Shown: positions 1-8,670 of the stretch, one piece after another
How the letters are laid out: the number at the start of each line of letters is the position of its first letter
Numbering within the stretch: position 1 is the first letter of the stretch
Assembly: GCA_949788275.1 (NCBI GenBank)
Contig: OX460916.1
Location: 1,922,001-1,986,000, forward strand
DNA: 64,000 nt
Source: Weeksellaceae bacterium
Lineage (GTDB): Bacteria; Bacteroidota; Bacteroidia; Flavobacteriales; Weeksellaceae
Direction: 5' to 3'
Translations under genes and position numbers: made by a program
The notes under the pieces: generated by a model
What the model saw: the letters and a program-made list of their open reading frames with translations, nothing else
The model's database searches: none
What the model was told of the DNA's origin: nothing

Positions 1-194
1 ACCATGGAGGTGAGGTAGGTTGAAGTCGTGGACTGCGAAATACCTGCTTTCTTCTGTATAACACTCATACATACACCAAAATCGGTTACTTCTGGTTCAA
101 TGTCCTCCACCTCAAAATGAGCGTGTGGATCTTTTAGCCATTGCAATATCTGCATGCGGTGTTCATTTGCCAAAATTTTAAAAAGGTCAACCAT
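1..194 (-). CDS. ArsR-family HTH regulator, 3' part outside window
   Basis: Translating the minus strand from the ATG at 194 gives a protein that begins MVDLFKILANEHRMQILQWL. It continues with an insert and then KKAGISQSTTSTYL. The layout of helix, ILANEHRMQIL and a recognition helix rich in Ser/Thr (GISQSTTSTYL) is that of the ArsR winged-helix family, which represses genes for metal resistance or other small-molecule responses. Only about 64 residues are inside the window, so metal-binding cysteines further on cannot be assessed. It is divergent from the metal-efflux module that starts at 709, but the repeat element lies between them, so a regulatory link is only possible, not shown. Confidence 0.75.
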   Translation of the reverse strand, partial: MVDLFKILANEHRMQILQWLKDPHAHFEVEDIEPEVTDFGVCMSVIQKKAGISQSTTSTYLTSM

Positions 195-260
195 ATCTAT
201 ATATCTAAAAATACCGATACAAAGAAACGACGAAATCGATCAAAAAACAAATCTTTGTTT

Positions 261-330
261 GTGTGATGGGAGATAAGAGAGAGGAGATGTGAGATAGGAG
301 ACAATAGATAGGAGATGTGAGATAAAAGAT
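261..330 (-). repeat. Degenerate 14-bp tandem array, five units
   Basis: Read on the minus strand, 330 down to 261 divides into five consecutive 14-bp units: ATCTTTTATCTCAC, ATCTCCTATCTATT, GTCTCCTATCTCAC, ATCTCCTCTCTCTT and ATCTCCCATCACAC. The same kind of array follows the same lead sequence at 8671-8726 and 9800-9841. The units are direct repeats with no spacers, so this is not a CRISPR array. The function is unknown. Confidence 0.8.
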
Positions 331-549
331 TTTAGAAATACGAATCCGTTGGGTTTTTGCAAAGCTTACTTTAAACTTTAAACCATAAACGCCACTGTGT
401 TAAAGTGTTCTGTAGAGAACACTTTAACACAGTGGCGCTGCGCCAAGGATTGCAGCGGCATCCTTTGCCACCTTCTAGGATGTTCATTCATGATAGGATT
501 TTCTTGTGGCAAAGATATAGCGTAAAGCCTGGCCCGATAGGGGGCGCCC
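331..549 (+). repeat. Left inverted-repeat arm with hairpin element (dispersed repeat copy 1)
   Basis: This is nearly identical to the reverse complement of 8458-8670. It starts with a lead (331-389, with gaatccgttgggtttttgc). Next is a perfect hairpin with 22-nt arms (390-411 and 416-437) and a gtag loop. The G+C-rich body of the dispersed repeat follows: ggattgcagcggcatcc at about 446-462, an inner stem, then agcgtaaagcc and the gggcgccc end at 549. The rest of the 195-708 gap holds the tandem array, a short degenerate stretch and the promoter region of the gene at 709. Confidence 0.85.
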
Positions 550-708
550 AAAATGAGTCATTAGATGGGAGATAAGAGATTTTAGATAAGAGAAAAAGAG
601 GGTGTAAAAAGAGCAGAGGAGGAAATACGTGAATCGCTAATTATGTAATTTTTTTCTAAAATTATGTAACGATGCAGTGCACATGAAGGGATAATTTTGT
701 GTTCAATC

Positions 709-1125
709 ATGAAAAAGTTAATTGTTTTATTTCTATGTGGTATGTACCTGGTGTTAACATCGGGCATGGTGATGTATACGCATCTCTGCAAAGGAGTTAT
801 TCAAGAGACACGTTTCGCGACCAAGGGCCAAGAAAATAAAAAAACCTGTTCTTTTTGTTCAACTAAAAAGCAGATACAACAAAACGGGCAAGGAGATTGC
901 TGCCAAGAGGAAGCACGTGTGGTACAATTAAAGGAAGACATTGTTCTATCGGATACGTTTTTCTTTTTTGCTAAACTATTTGGTGATGGTGTTCCTGCTC
1001 GTTATTTTGGGGCGGTTTTCGAAACGGATTTTCCCCATCCGAAACCCGCTATAAACCTAGATATTGCGCTTAATCGCCCAACAAAACAACCCCTTTATAT
1101 ACTACACAACGTTTACCGATTATAA
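709..1125 (+). CDS. HYC_CC_PP family protein (metal-efflux associated, secreted)
   Basis: The protein is small, 138 residues from the ATG at 709, and starts MKKLIVLFLCGMYLVLTSG. An upstream in-frame ATG at 697 would add four residues before the signal sequence and is less likely. It has the landmarks of the Bacteroidota HYC_CC_PP family: HLC soon after the signal peptide (in place of HYC), a CxxC (CSFC), a CC pair (GDCCQEE) and a C-terminal P-LYILHN end. Known relatives sit beside copper or other metal efflux genes. The cysteines suggest periplasmic metal handling, which is inference. The TolC gene follows after a 245-bp gap. Confidence 0.7.
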   Translation: MKKLIVLFLCGMYLVLTSGMVMYTHLCKGVIQETRFATKGQENKKTCSFCSTKKQIQQNGQGDCCQEEARVVQLKEDIVLSDTFFFFAKLFGDGVPARYFGAVFETDFPHPKPAINLDIALNRPTKQPLYILHNVYRL

Positions 1126-1370
1126 TACTTTGGACGGAGGTTCTTTCTTCGATCCATTGCATTAAACGTTCTAGATGATTTTTTCTATTGAAATCGTAAC
1201 GGCTTGAATTCCCATTCTTTTCCGAATGAATATCTTTCTTTCAGCTCGCCCACGATTCGCCTTCTTCGTGATTGTTATTTTGCATGCGCGTAAGGGAAAC
1301 CTCTTTCCTTTTATTTTGTCTGATAGGGACACATACATCTTATTATTTTTTTAATATAATACTACGCGCA

Positions 1371-2759
1371 ATGAATGCAAAATTTATTGCATTGGTGCTG
1401 GTTGGACTACTGGTATTGCCTAGCAATGCACAAGTTCTACACCTGCCCGATGCCCTCCATTATGCTGTAGAGAATTACGATCAGTTGAAAATGAAACAGC
1501 AATTGATCCATGCTTCTACGCAGCAAACAGAATTTCAGAAAAGCCAGTTTTTACCCGATGTAACTTTTGGTGCTCAACAATCGTTTGGAACTATTAACGC
1601 TCAAAATGGTCCCCTGTATGCCTATGGTGGATTGGGCTCTGCGTCTACATCGATGCCTTTAATCGACCAGAACTGGAACGCGGCTTTTGGATCGCTCTAT
1701 TTCGCCAATGTGAATTGGTCTATTTTTACATTTGGTCGTTTAAAAGAGCAAGTAAATGTAGCATCGGCTTATGAAAGCGTAACGAACAGCGACCTGGAAC
1801 AAGCAATTTTTCAACATCAAATTAAGGTGGGTGCGGCTTACTTGAATCTTTTAGCCAGTCAGCGCATGACTTATGTGCAAGAACGCAATGTGGAACGGGC
1901 AAAAACCATTTACGAATTAACAGCTACCCGTGCGCGCAGTGGTTTAATACCCGAAGTAGACGCTTCATTGGCCAAGGCTGAAGTCGCCCATTCTCAATCG
2001 ATGCAAATTAAAGCCTTTGATCATGAACTGGATTATTCAAAAGGGTTAGCGGTCTTGCTAGGCGATCGATTTCAGGCCTATGTGTTGGACTCTGTCTTTA
2101 CCTCAACGCTTCCAATGCATGAACTTTCGACGATCGGTGAAGTCAACTATCATCCTTTATTGACTTGGCAAGATCGCAAGATTAAGCACAGTGCATCGAA
2201 TGAAAAATTGATAAAAACTTCGCGTTTGCCGAACGTTTCTGCCTTTGGTGTGATTCAAGGACGAGGTTCGGGTTTCGATTGGAATTACGTTCAGGATAAT
2301 TCGGCCTATTCAACCTCGTATTTGGACGGAGTGGGTATAGACCGTGGAAACTACCTGATTGGCCTATCGATAACCTGGAATATAAGCCAGTTCTTTCGGG
2401 TAGAACACCGCATAAAAGAACAGGCGTACATGACACAAGCTTTGGAACATACGTATGCGTTGACCAAAAAAGAATTATCGGCTCAGGCGGTTTTATCGGA
2501 AGCCAAATACGATAATGCCTTGGTCGATTTTAAGCAGACGACCATTCAGTTGGATGCAGCCGACCTTGCTTTTAAGCAACATAGCGCACTCTACACCAAC
2601 GGCTTAACCACCTTGGTGGATTATACCCAAACCTTGTACGCTTTAAACCGGGCTGAAGTGGCTCATGAAGTCGCACAAAACAACGTTTGGCAAGCCTTGC
2701 TATTCAAAGCTGCTGCCCAAGGAGATCTACATATTTTACTCAACGCCATAAACAACTAA
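1371..2759 (+). CDS. TolC-family outer membrane efflux channel
   Basis: The frame opens at 1272, but the ATG at 1371 is the likely start because it begins a clean signal peptide (MNAKFIALVLVGLLVLPSNAQ). The mature part has the two long alpha-helical repeats of outer membrane efflux proteins, for example the region with QHQIKVGAAYLNLLASQRM and its C-terminal counterpart TYALTKKELSAQAVLSEAKYD. It would form the trimeric exit duct of the tripartite pump whose inner-membrane and adaptor parts are the next two genes. Seven bases separate it from the RND gene, so the two are in one operon. At 462 residues the length is normal for the family. Confidence 0.9.
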   Translation: MNAKFIALVLVGLLVLPSNAQVLHLPDALHYAVENYDQLKMKQQLIHASTQQTEFQKSQFLPDVTFGAQQSFGTINAQNGPLYAYGGLGSASTSMPLIDQNWNAAFGSLYFANVNWSIFTFGRLKEQVNVASAYESVTNSDLEQAIFQHQIKVGAAYLNLLASQRMTYVQERNVERAKTIYELTATRARSGLIPEVDASLAKAEVAHSQSMQIKAFDHELDYSKGLAVLLGDRFQAYVLDSVFTSTLPMHELSTIGEVNYHPLLTWQDRKIKHSASNEKLIKTSRLPNVSAFGVIQGRGSGFDWNYVQDNSAYSTSYLDGVGIDRGNYLIGLSITWNISQFFRVEHRIKEQAYMTQALEHTYALTKKELSAQAVLSEAKYDNALVDFKQTTIQLDAADLAFKQHSALYTNGLTTLVDYTQTLYALNRAEVAHEVAQNNVWQALLFKAAAQGDLHILLNAINN

Positions 2760-2766
2760 TCGCCCT

Positions 2767-5700
2767 ATGAATCTTATTCGTTTTGCCCTTCGCAAACCCA
2801 TTGCCATCATGGTAATGGTTATTGGTTTGCTCTTCTTTGGCGTAAAATCGGCCAAAGAAATCCAAGTGGATATTTTACCTGAAATGAATTTACCAGTGGT
2901 CTATATCGCTCACTCATTTAACGGGTATACCCCTCAACAAATGGAGGGTTATTTTACCAAAATGTATGTGAATATGATGCTGTTTGCCAACGGTATTAAG
3001 AGCATAGAAACCAAGAATACCCAAGGATTGACCTTGATGAAGATCAACTTTTATGAAGGAACCGAAATGGGGGAAGCCATTGCGACCATCAACGGGTTAT
3101 CGAACCGCTCGAATGTCTTCTTGCCTCCGGGAGCTCCCCCACCCTTCATTATTCGTTTTGATGCGTCTTCCCAACCCGTGGGTCAATTGGTTTTTAAAAG
3201 CCCTACCAAAACCAATAATCAGTTACAAGATATTGCCAACTTTACGGCACGTCCTTTCCTGATTAAAATTCCGGGCTTAACCACCGCACCCCCTTTTGGT
3301 GGAAGTCCACGGACGATTGAAATTAATGTGGATCCCATGAAATTGCGTTCACATAATTTATCGCCCGAACAAATTGTAGAGGCTATTAGCCGTCAAAACA
3401 TCACCTCCCCTTCTGGAAACGTGTACATCGACGATATGAACTATTTAACGCCGACCAATAATACGTTGAAAAACGTGGAAGAATTTGGCGATATTCCACT
3501 GTTTAAAGGACAGGTAGATAATGTCTATATCCGCGATGTGGCGACCGTAAAAGATGGCGCTGATATTGCGACAGGCTATGCCTTGATCGATGGGAAGCGT
3601 TCGGTTTATATCAACGTTGCCAAATCGGGGAATGCTTCGACCTATGATGTGGTGAAACAATTAAAATCATCTATACCAACCATACAACGGAATTTACCCG
3701 ATGATGTGACCATTTCCTACGAATTTGACCAATCGGTTTATGTGGTGAATGCGGTAAAGAGTTTAATGGTTGAAGGTGTTTTAGGCGCCTTATTAACGGG
3801 ATTAATGGTGGTGTTATTCTTACGGGATGCACGAGCTGCCTTGATTGTTATTTTAACCATTCCAATTTCAATTATTTCCGGTGTATTATTTTTAAAGTTA
3901 TTCGGTCACACCATCAACATTATGTCGTTGTCTGGTTTAGCCTTAGCGATTGGAATTTTAGTGGATGAGAGTACGGTGACCATTGAGAATATTCACCAGC
4001 ATTTCGCCATGAAGAAAACCAAGGCCCAAGCGATATGGGATGCCTGTAAAGAGATTGCTTTTCCAAAGTTACTGATTCTTCTATGTATCCTGGCCGTGTT
4101 TGCTCCTGCCTTTATGATGACGGGAATTCCTGGTTCCTTATTTATGCCATTGGCATTAGCGATTGGTTTCTCGATGACCGTTTCATTTTTAATGTCGCAA
4201 ACCTTTGTACCGATTATGGCGAACTGGCTAATGAAACATAACCCAGAAGCGCATAAGCAACAAAAAGAAAATGGATTTGATCGTTTCAAAAACCGCTTTA
4301 TGAATGGCTTAAGACGATTAATGACCAAAAAGAAATTAGCGGTTATTACGAGTTTCATTCTGGTTGGTTTAGCCACTACATTCATGTACAACAGCATTGG
4401 TAAAGATGTTTTACCTCACGTTGATTCAAGTCAGTTTCAGGTAAGAATTACGGCCCCTGAAGGAACGCGAATTGAAAAGACAGAGCAAAAAGTAAAAGCG
4501 GTATTGGTTGAACTAGAAACCCTGCTTGGAAAAGAGAACATGGCCATTACATCTGCTTTTATAGGGCAACACCCTTCTTCTTATGCGGTAAGTCCAATTT
4601 ACCTTTACAATGCGGGTCCTCACGAAGCTTTGCTTCAAGTGGCCTTGAAGAAATTTGATGGCGATAGCGACGAATTAAAAGATGAAATTCGTGCCCACAT
4701 CCATCAAAAAATGCCCGAACTACGTCTATCCTTTGAACCGATTGATTTAACGGAGAAGATTCTAAGCCAAGGGGCTAATAACCCGGTTGAGATTCGCATT
4801 TCGGGGATGATGAAAAAAATGAATATGATGACGGCCAATCGGTTATTAGCCGAAATCAAGAAACTGGATTACTTACGCGATCAGCATATTCCTCAATCGA
4901 TGAATTATCCTGCGTTGGAAATTAACATTGACCGTGTACGTGCAGCGCAATTAGGACTAGATGCTCAGGATATTGCGAAATCGATGGTAGCCAGTACCGC
5001 CTCTTCTCGCTATACCAATAAAAACTTTTGGGTTGGTGGAATGATGGGCATTGCCTATGATGTACAGGTACAAACACCCCAAAATCTCTTAACCAGCAAA
5101 GCTGAGTTAGAAAATATCCCCCTTTCTAAAAATGCCGATCGCCCCGTTTTAGGCGATGTGGCAACGGTAACACCAACCAAAACATTGGGCGAGAGTTACA
5201 ATATGGGAACCATGGGGTATACCACGGTGGTGGCCAATGTTCACCAGACCGATTTAGCGCGAGCGCAAAAAGATGTGGAAGCCGCCATTGCCTCTTTGGG
5301 TGAACTTCCTAAAGGTGTAACGGTTGAGGTAGCTGGAATGACGCCTGTTCTAGATGAAACGATGAACAGTCTTTCAAGCGGATTATTAATTGCTATTTTA
5401 GTTATTTTCTTGCTTTTAGCAGCCAACTTCCAATCGTTCAAAGTTTCGTTTGTCATTTTATCAACAGTCCCTTTTGTTGTCTTAGGCTCACTCATTTTAT
5501 TAATGCTAACAGGCTCTACCTTAAATCTGCAATCGTATATGGGAATCATTATGTCGATTGGTGTTTCAATTGCCAATGCTGTTTTACTGATTAATAATGC
5601 CGAAGTGCTGCGTCTACAAGACAGCAATGCAACAGCCGCCGCATTACAAGCAGCCAATTTAAGAATGCGACCTATTGTAATGACCACCATTGCCATGATG

Positions 5701-5916
5701 GCTGGTATGGCACCAATGGCCATTGGTTTTGGAGAAGGTAGTGATCAAATTGCCCCCTTAGCACGCGCTGTCATTGGTGGTTTATTCGCCTCGACCTTTT
5801 CAGTACTGGTTATTTTACCTATGGTCTTTGCTTGGGTACAACGCAAATCAACCACGGTATCTCCATCGCTCGATCCCGAAGACCAAGCGAGTATTCATTA
5901 CAACCAATCCGTCTAA
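2767..5916 (+). CDS. RND-superfamily efflux pump, inner membrane subunit
   Basis: The 1049 residues match the usual RND length. The N-terminal TM1 (IAIMVMVIGLLFFG), the porter domain, a TM2-TM6 block with the TM4 proton-relay acidic pair (GILVDEST, D400-E401) followed by the EN of TIENIH, and a duplicated C-terminal half are all visible. It should use the proton gradient to drive export through the TolC partner. The acidic D-E pair resembles drug-type (HAE) pumps more than the VDAAIVMIEN pattern of CusA-type metal pumps, whereas the neighbours point to metals. The substrate is therefore open. Confidence 0.93.
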   Translation: MNLIRFALRKPIAIMVMVIGLLFFGVKSAKEIQVDILPEMNLPVVYIAHSFNGYTPQQMEGYFTKMYVNMMLFANGIKSIETKNTQGLTLMKINFYEGTEMGEAIATINGLSNRSNVFLPPGAPPPFIIRFDASSQPVGQLVFKSPTKTNNQLQDIANFTARPFLIKIPGLTTAPPFGGSPRTIEINVDPMKLRSHNLSPEQIVEAISRQNITSPSGNVYIDDMNYLTPTNNTLKNVEEFGDIPLFKGQVDNVYIRDVATVKDGADIATGYALIDGKRSVYINVAKSGNASTYDVVKQLKSSIPTIQRNLPDDVTISYEFDQSVYVVNAVKSLMVEGVLGALLTGLMVVLFLRDARAALIVILTIPISIISGVLFLKLFGHTINIMSLSGLALAIGILVDESTVTIENIHQHFAMKKTKAQAIWDACKEIAFPKLLILLCILAVFAPAFMMTGIPGSLFMPLALAIGFSMTVSFLMSQTFVPIMANWLMKHNPEAHKQQKENGFDRFKNRFMNGLRRLMTKKKLAVITSFILVGLATTFMYNSIGKDVLPHVDSSQFQVRITAPEGTRIEKTEQKVKAVLVELETLLGKENMAITSAFIGQHPSSYAVSPIYLYNAGPHEALLQVALKKFDGDSDELKDEIRAHIHQKMPELRLSFEPIDLTEKILSQGANNPVEIRISGMMKKMNMMTANRLLAEIKKLDYLRDQHIPQSMNYPALEINIDRVRAAQLGLDAQDIAKSMVASTASSRYTNKNFWVGGMMGIAYDVQVQTPQNLLTSKAELENIPLSKNADRPVLGDVATVTPTKTLGESYNMGTMGYTTVVANVHQTDLARAQKDVEAAIASLGELPKGVTVEVAGMTPVLDETMNSLSSGLLIAILVIFLLLAANFQSFKVSFVILSTVPFVVLGSLILLMLTGSTLNLQSYMGIIMSIGVSIANAVLLINNAEVLRLQDSNATAAALQAANLRMRPIVMTTIAMMAGMAPMAIGFGEGSDQIAPLARAVIGGLFASTFSVLVILPMVFAWVQRKSTTVSPSLDPEDQASIHYNQSV

Positions 5917-5973
5917 ACTATGCGATCTATTCACCCTACGCTTGTGCGTACACAACACTTAATACAACAACAA

Positions 5974-7077
5974 ATGAAACTAAAAACATACCGTGCGCTC
6001 ATCATCGCTTCCCTTTTCTTTTCATGTCAAGAAAAGACAGCGGATAAAGATGCCACAGCAACAGAAAAACCAATGATGATGATGGATGCTTTTGAAACCA
6101 TCCGTCTTCAAAAAAGCAATCCCAATGTTCCTTTGCAATTAGCAGGGGAACTTGCACCCGATCAGCAGACCGAATTATTTGCAAAGGTCAACAGTTATGT
6201 CAAACGCATCCATGTCGATATCGGTTCACAGGTCAAGGCGGGTCAAGTATTGGTGGTGTTAGAAGCACCTGAAATACAGGCTCAAGTAGCCAATGCAAAA
6301 GCCAAATGGCGAGCACAAGAAGCTATTTATACAGCCACCAAGGCCACTTATGATCGTTTATACAAAGCTAATGAAACCAAAGGAGCCATCGCTCAAGATG
6401 CCTTAGACCAAATTACGGCTAAGAAATTAGCCGATGAAGCCCAAATGAAAGCGGCCTACTCGGTCTATACGGAGATTAAGGATATCGATAACTATTTGGT
6501 GATTCGTGCCCCATTTAGCGGTGTAATTACCGATCGCCAAATCGACTTAGGTGCCTACGTTGGTCCTATGGCCAAAGCCCCTTTATTGGTGGTTCAAAAC
6601 ACCCATAAACTTCGGTTAAGCTTATCGATACCAGAAGCCCATACGCCTTATTTAAATTTAGGCGACACCATCCGTTTCAAAGTTCGATCTGCACCCGAAA
6701 AAACCTATTTTGCTCGAATTTCAAGAAAATCAGGAACATTGGATTTGAAGTTGCGTTCTGAAAAAATCGAGGCCGATTATAGCAATACAGGCAATGTTTT
6801 AAAACCGTTTATGGTGGCCGAAACCACCATTCATTTACAGAATAGCCAACCCACGTTTTTCGTCCCTAAAACTGCTGTTGTAGACAGCAATCTTGGACTC
6901 TATGTCATCCGAGTACGCGATGGAAAAACCGAAAACATCCAAGTAGCTAAAGGTCGCGCCTTAGGCGATCAATTCGAAGTATTTGGAGCTTTAACGGAAG
7001 GCGATGCCTTGTTGATGAAAGCAAATGAAGAAATTCTAGAAGGAACAGCCGTTCCACCAGCAAAAATGAAAAAATAA
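5974..7077 (+). CDS. Periplasmic adaptor (membrane fusion) lipoprotein of RND pump
   Basis: An upstream ATG at 5920 exists, but the ATG at 5974 starts a lipoprotein signal (MKLKTYRALIIASLFFSCQE, lipobox Cys at residue 17). The mature protein has the adaptor pattern: a first lipoyl half (VKRIHVDIGSQVKAGQVLVV), an alpha-helical hairpin, a second lipoyl half (YLVIRAPFSGVITDRQIDLG), then beta-barrel and membrane-proximal domains. It links the RND pump to the TolC channel. It lies 57 bp after the pump gene and 1 bp before the next gene. The MMMM stretch near residues 33-36 is unusual and lies in the flexible linker after the lipid anchor. Confidence 0.9.
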   Translation: MKLKTYRALIIASLFFSCQEKTADKDATATEKPMMMMDAFETIRLQKSNPNVPLQLAGELAPDQQTELFAKVNSYVKRIHVDIGSQVKAGQVLVVLEAPEIQAQVANAKAKWRAQEAIYTATKATYDRLYKANETKGAIAQDALDQITAKKLADEAQMKAAYSVYTEIKDIDNYLVIRAPFSGVITDRQIDLGAYVGPMAKAPLLVVQNTHKLRLSLSIPEAHTPYLNLGDTIRFKVRSAPEKTYFARISRKSGTLDLKLRSEKIEADYSNTGNVLKPFMVAETTIHLQNSQPTFFVPKTAVVDSNLGLYVIRVRDGKTENIQVAKGRALGDQFEVFGALTEGDALLMKANEEILEGTAVPPAKMKK

Positions 7078-7078
7078 G

Positions 7079-7504
7079 ATGATCACAAAAAAATTAACGG
7101 GTACCATAGCATTAGCTATGGTCCTTTTTACCGCTTGCTCAAAAAAAGAGACGATTACCGAAACAGTTAAAACAACCACCAATCAAGTAGCCCCTCTCCA
7201 AGGTCAATACAAAAAAGGAGATCATATTCCCAGCGATTTGGTCTGTATGGTGAATGATGCCTACATGGGGGGTAAAAAACAATTAGAAGTGCCCTATGAA
7301 GGAAAAATGTATTACGGCTGTTGCTCTATGTGTCAAGAGCGTATTCCAAAAGAAGCCGAAGTACGTACAGCCATTGACGCCTATTCACAACAACGCGTTG
7401 ATAAGGCGACGGCCTATATCGTTCTCATCGGAAACGAGGGCGAAGTGGCCTACTTCGAATCTCAAAAAAACTATGAGGCCTTTAAAGCCGAAGCTGCCCT
7501 CTAA
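7079..7504 (+). CDS. Cys-rich putative metal-binding lipoprotein
   Basis: This 141-residue protein has a lipoprotein signal with the lipobox LFTAC (Cys 20). The mature domain has CMVNDAYMGG (Cys 56) and GKMYYGCCSMCQERIP (Cys 81, 82 and 85). This C...YGCCxxC arrangement resembles TRASH or YHS-like metal-binding modules, which bind copper or other soft metals. It follows the adaptor gene after one base and precedes an HMA-AraC regulator, so a periplasmic metal donor or sensor for the pump is the simplest reading. I cannot name a characterised homologue. Confidence 0.65.
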   Translation: MITKKLTGTIALAMVLFTACSKKETITETVKTTTNQVAPLQGQYKKGDHIPSDLVCMVNDAYMGGKKQLEVPYEGKMYYGCCSMCQERIPKEAEVRTAIDAYSQQRVDKATAYIVLIGNEGEVAYFESQKNYEAFKAEAAL

Positions 7505-7514
7505 CACAACAACC

Positions 7515-8057
7515 ATGAAAGAACCCATTTTATTGATCAAAAACATGGTCTGTAATCAGTGTATTCAGGCTGTAAAAGAAATACTGATGGATAAGGATAT
7601 TCCTTATCAATCAGTTATTTTAGGGAAAGTAAATCTCCAAGCACCGCTCAGTAATGAACACGAAAAAGAACTCACGGTTGCTTTTCATCGGCTAGGATTT
7701 GAGGTGATTAAAGATAAACGCACACAAGTGGTCGAGCAATTAAAAAGCCATATTGCAACCTATATTCAAGAAGTCAGTGCTGAATCAATCCTTTTATCTC
7801 GTTATCTACAAAACCATCTAGGTATGGAATATGCCCTATTAAGCAAACTATTCGTCGAATCGGAAGCGATCACCCTCGAGAAATATTGCATTATACAAAA
7901 GGTAGAACGGGTTAAGATCTCCATTCAAACGCAAGAATTTACCTTAACCGAAATAGCGCACAATATGCATTATTCAAGTGTCGCCCATCTCAGTTTGCAA
8001 TTTAAAAAAGTAACCGGATTTACACCCACAGCCTATTTATTGTCGTTAAAACAGTAA
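7515..8057 (+). CDS. AraC-type regulator with N-terminal HMA-like domain
   Basis: The open frame begins at 7296, inside the preceding gene, but the ATG at 7515 just after its stop is the sensible start and gives 180 residues. The N-terminus has the heavy-metal-associated pattern MVCNQCIQAV (Cys 13 and 16) with the later F-x-V strand of a ferredoxin-like fold. The C-terminus is one AraC helix-turn-helix unit (FTLTEIAHNMHYSSVAHLSLQFKKVTGFTP). Such HMA-AraC proteins are known in Bacteroidota next to metal transport genes. Here it is the last gene of the efflux operon, suggesting that bound metal ions control DNA binding (inference). Confidence 0.8.
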   Translation: MKEPILLIKNMVCNQCIQAVKEILMDKDIPYQSVILGKVNLQAPLSNEHEKELTVAFHRLGFEVIKDKRTQVVEQLKSHIATYIQEVSAESILLSRYLQNHLGMEYALLSKLFVESEAITLEKYCIIQKVERVKISIQTQEFTLTEIAHNMHYSSVAHLSLQFKKVTGFTPTAYLLSLKQ

Positions 8058-8079
8058 AGAAACACCAAGAATTCCAAAA

Positions 8080-8118
8080 CAAGCATTCTTCCTTTTGGCA
8101 AAAAGCGAAGAATGCTTG
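8080..8118 (+). terminator. Hairpin after the efflux operon
   Basis: Twelve-base arms caagcattcttc (8080-8091) and gaagaatgcttg (8107-8118) form a perfect stem 22 bp after the regulator stop. No long U-run follows, and the right arm overlaps the upstream in-frame ATG at 8112 of ywbE. This favours the ATG at 8130 for that gene. Confidence 0.5.
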
Positions 8119-8129
8119 ATATTTGTAGC

Positions 8130-8336
8130 ATGGATGGAAAAACACGCGCAAATGTTCAACCCGGAATGGTGGTGAATATTATATTAAAAAAAGATCAACG
8201 CACAGGCGAATTAACCGAAGGAATTGTAAAAGACTTATTAACCAATGCCTCTTTTCATCCACACGGTATAAAAGTCCGTCTTACCGATGGCCAAGTTGGA
8301 CGTGTGGCAGAAATTCTCGATGAGAATATAGATTAG
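8130..8336 (+). CDS. ywbE: YwbE family protein
   Basis: This small cytoplasmic protein has 68 residues from the ATG at 8130. An ATG at 8112 would add six residues that fall in a hairpin. The sequence closely follows the conserved YwbE family (DUF2196), with RANVQPGMVVNIILKKDQRT, GIVKDLLTNAS, HPHGIKVRL and GQVGRVAEIL. The fold appears to be a small beta-barrel, but the role is unknown. It lies inside the inverted-repeat-bounded segment but behind the terminator-like hairpin of the efflux operon, so it probably has its own promoter. Confidence 0.85.
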   Translation: MDGKTRANVQPGMVVNIILKKDQRTGELTEGIVKDLLTNASFHPHGIKVRLTDGQVGRVAEILDENID

Positions 8337-8457
8337 TTGTTCATCGTTCGGGGTTAAAGGAATTGTCGTTTAACCGACAATAAACTCCCCTGAAATGATG
8401 ATAGCCCTTTTCGATTATCCAATCCCTCAAATTCATTTTTTTCTAAAATCTTATTTT

Positions 8458-8670
8458 GGGCGCCCCCTATCGGGCCAGGCTTTACGCTATATCTTTGCCA
8501 CAAGAAAATCCTATCATGAAAGAACATCCTAGAAGGTGGCAAAGGATGCCGCTGCAATCCTTGGCGCAGAGCCACTCCGTTAAAGTGTTCTCTACAGAAC
8601 ACTTTAACGGAGTGGCGTTTATGGTTTAAAAGTTAGCTTTGCAAAAGCCCAACGGATTCGTTTTTCTAAA
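8458..8670 (-). repeat. Right inverted-repeat arm with hairpin element (dispersed repeat copy 2)
   Basis: On the minus strand it reads lead, long hairpin, G+C-rich body and gggcgccc end, in the same order as 331-549. The hairpin arms are 8571-8591 and 8596-8616. They differ from the left copy at two positions in each arm, and both changes keep the pairing. The body is almost identical to the left copy, including the inner ccttctaggatgttc segment. It fills most of the convergent 8337-8749 gap. Confidence 0.85.

Noticed and set aside
261-330. A CRISPR-like array of short repeats.
   Set aside because: The units are 14 bp, contiguous, degenerate and without spacers, and no cas genes are present.
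5241-5723. A 160-codon ORF antisense to the RND pump gene.
   Set aside because: It lies fully inside the pump gene and its sequence is the expected mirror of hydrophobic codons on the other strand.
8112-8130. The ATG at 8112 as start of ywbE.
   Set aside because: It lies in the right arm of a 12-bp hairpin, and the conserved YwbE sequence begins after the ATG at 8130.
550-8457. A composite transposon carrying the efflux genes.
   Set aside because: The flanking inverted repeats contain no transposase gene, no target-site duplication is evident, and the same element occurs elsewhere singly.
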